DNA from: Candidatus Cloacimonadota bacterium
GTDB lineage: Bacteria; Muiribacteriota; UBA6191; JACPRK01
NCBI GenBank assembly: GCA_021772705.1
Contig: JAJFLN010000762.1
Span: forward strand, 1 to 5,406
Length of the DNA: 5,406 nucleotides
Direction: 5' to 3'
This document shows, piece after piece, positions 4,445 through 5,406 of the stretch; positions within the stretch are counted from its first letter, which is position 1, and every line of letters begins with the position of its first letter. The translations under genes were made by a program, and so were the position numbers. Below the pieces are notes generated by a model. It searched no databases, had not been told where the DNA came from, and saw only the letters and a list, made by a program, of their open reading frames with translations.

Positions 4445-5350
4445 TCAATGAGCCGGAGGTTCGACATAGAAAGCACCCTTCGGTTGCCTCCCTGCCAGGC
4501 AGAGCTTCCCAGCCTTGACCAGCCTTCCCAACAGATACCCAGCCTGAGGAAGCGTCAACCTGCAAAGCTCAGCCGCCTGACGTCGCGTGATTTTCTCGTG
4601 CGACCGGATGAACTGCAGGACCATCTGCTCCTGCTGGACTCGGTCGAAGCCACGTTGCCGAACGTAGGCTGCCTCTTGCCCCAGGCGCCGATAGACTGAC
4701 GCCGCGAGAATGAAAGCCCGGTTCCGCCCGGTTCCACGGGCCTCCACCACGCCGCTCTCCACCAGACGCTGCAGCCGGCCCCGAGCCTCGGTTTCAGGCT
4801 TCTGTAGGATCCGAGCGGCCAGGGCGATCGCGACCTCCCGCTCCCGGAGGAGGTGCTCGAGGAGAAGCAGGTCGTCCAGGCCAAGCGGATTACCGGCCTG
4901 CGCCAGCTCCACCTGAAACTCGACAAACTTCAGGTTAGCCGTGCCGCCGGGAAGCAGGCAGCTAACCCCGACGGACGTGCTGCGACCGTACGAAGGCGGA
5001 GGCCGCCCGACTCGGAGCTGCTCGTGGAAGATCGTGTCGATACCGCGAGCCGTTCTCTCCACAATCCCGGCACGTTTGAACGCATCAGCAAGAAGAGGAT
5101 TCCTGGGACGAGGCGAGGTGACCAGCAGGTTTTCGAGCGAGACGCCCTCCGGAAACCCGCCTGGATTGGTGATCTCGAGGCCGTCGTCGCGCCACTGAAC
5201 GTGGACGGCGCCGAGCCGCGTGTAGTCGCGATGAATGAGGGCGTTGGCCACGCCTTCGCGGAAAGCGCCCTCGGGGCAGTCGGCCACGCCAACACGCAGG
5301 ACTCCGACCACCACCTCTTCCTCGCGGTTGTGCGCTTGGAACCGGCCCAT
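4445..5350 (-). CDS. GHKL-type ATP-binding protein (Schlafen/RecG-like regulator), N-terminal domain missing
   Basis: The frame gives 301 residues. About 28-45 is a GHKL N-box-like stretch (FREGVANALIHRDYTRLGAV, with Glu32 and Asn36). It is followed by GLEITNPGGFPEGVSLENLL (57-76), RPRNPLLADAFKRAGIVERT (81-100) and RGIDTIFHEQLRVGRP, the standard order of the HATPase_c_4 domain. Two winged-helix-like segments follow (about 155-220 and 240-298; KITRRQAAELCRLTLPQAGY in the second). Relatives known as 'ATP-binding protein' or 'RecG-related' usually carry an AlbA_2/Schlafen domain before this and are much longer; they are thought to be regulators. Here the frame upstream of ATG 5350 meets TGA at 5354-5356. 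Beyond that stop the same frame reads LSELLASVERRRGAAG, which could be the preceding part of the protein. It may be a nonsense-broken gene or a shortened ATPase/wHTH protein. No clear ribosome-binding site precedes ATG 5350. Confidence 0.7.
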   Translation of the reverse strand: MGRFQAHNREEEVVVGVLRVGVADCPEGAFREGVANALIHRDYTRLGAVHVQWRDDGLEITNPGGFPEGVSLENLLVTSPRPRNPLLADAFKRAGIVERTARGIDTIFHEQLRVGRPPPSYGRSTSVGVSCLLPGGTANLKFVEFQVELAQAGNPLGLDDLLLLEHLLREREVAIALAARILQKPETEARGRLQRLVESGVVEARGTGRNRAFILAASVYRRLGQEAAYVRQRGFDRVQQEQMVLQFIRSHEKITRRQAAELCRLTLPQAGYLLGRLVKAGKLCLAGRQPKGAFYVEPPAH

Positions 5351-5406
5351 CAGTCATCCGGCGGCTCCCCGGCGCCTCTCGACCGAGGCCAACAGCTCAG
5401 AGAGGC
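5351..5406 (-). pseudogene. Possible upstream part of the ATP-binding protein gene, separated by TGA
   Basis: In the same frame as the gene ending at 4445, the bases before its start read LSELLASVERRRGAAG and then TGA (5354-5356), CTG, ATG. The helical 'LLASVER' just ahead of 'FQAHNREEE' is where relatives have a connecting helix. This suggests the gene continues beyond the window edge and is interrupted by the stop. The piece is short, and the alternative is a separate upstream gene ending here. Confidence 0.35.

Overview
The window is a GC-rich bacterial accessory region. It consists of a tRNA-Cys gene, decayed transposon sequence, a compact serine-recombinase element, and a gene for a GHKL-type ATP-binding protein. 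Codon use (mostly G/C in third positions) and the gene families suggest a high-GC soil-type bacterium, possibly a Myxococcota/deltaproteobacterial relative. Nothing in the window fixes the taxon.

Layout from left to right. Positions 1-222 hold no confident gene. A complete tRNA-Cys(GCA) lies on the minus strand at 223-293. Positions 294-592 show no gene. The C-terminal end of an IS91-family (Y2/HUH) transposase lies on the minus strand at 593-763. A mobile element of about 3.4 kb follows (754-4158). More of the same transposase then continues on the minus strand at 4149 to about 4378. Joining the two parts across one copy of the shared 10 bp AGAACACGTC restores a continuous frame through the family's conserved WAELxRRVxxIDV-x-x-CPRC region. 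I infer that the element inserted there. The transposase was also damaged independently: two in-frame TAG codons are visible and its N-terminal part is missing. After a short AT-rich stretch with two hairpins comes the C-terminal part of a Schlafen/RecG-like ATP-binding protein on the minus strand (4445-5350). An in-frame TGA lies just upstream of its only good start.

The element carries four genes, all on the plus strand: a DUF5372-like protein, a free-standing double-HTH protein, an unnamed protein of about 105 residues, and a 685-residue large serine recombinase. The last three are joined by 4-base stop/start overlaps (CTGA, then ATGA) behind a plausible sigma70-type promoter. They look like one translationally coupled operon.

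The most interesting observation concerns the ends of the element. The DUF5372 gene at the left end has no good start of its own inside the element. The right end, 25 nt after the recombinase stop, carries AGAGG, a 6 nt spacer and ATG AAG leading into the 10 bp core. If the element is circularised through the core, this ATG is in frame with the DUF5372 body and gives a 103-residue protein. The same gene then becomes the fourth gene of the recombinase operon. Integration would therefore cut the DUF5372 gene from its ribosome-binding site and start codon, and excision would rebuild it. This gives a possible built-in switch that reports the circular state. It is inferred from this one sequence and can be tested directly.
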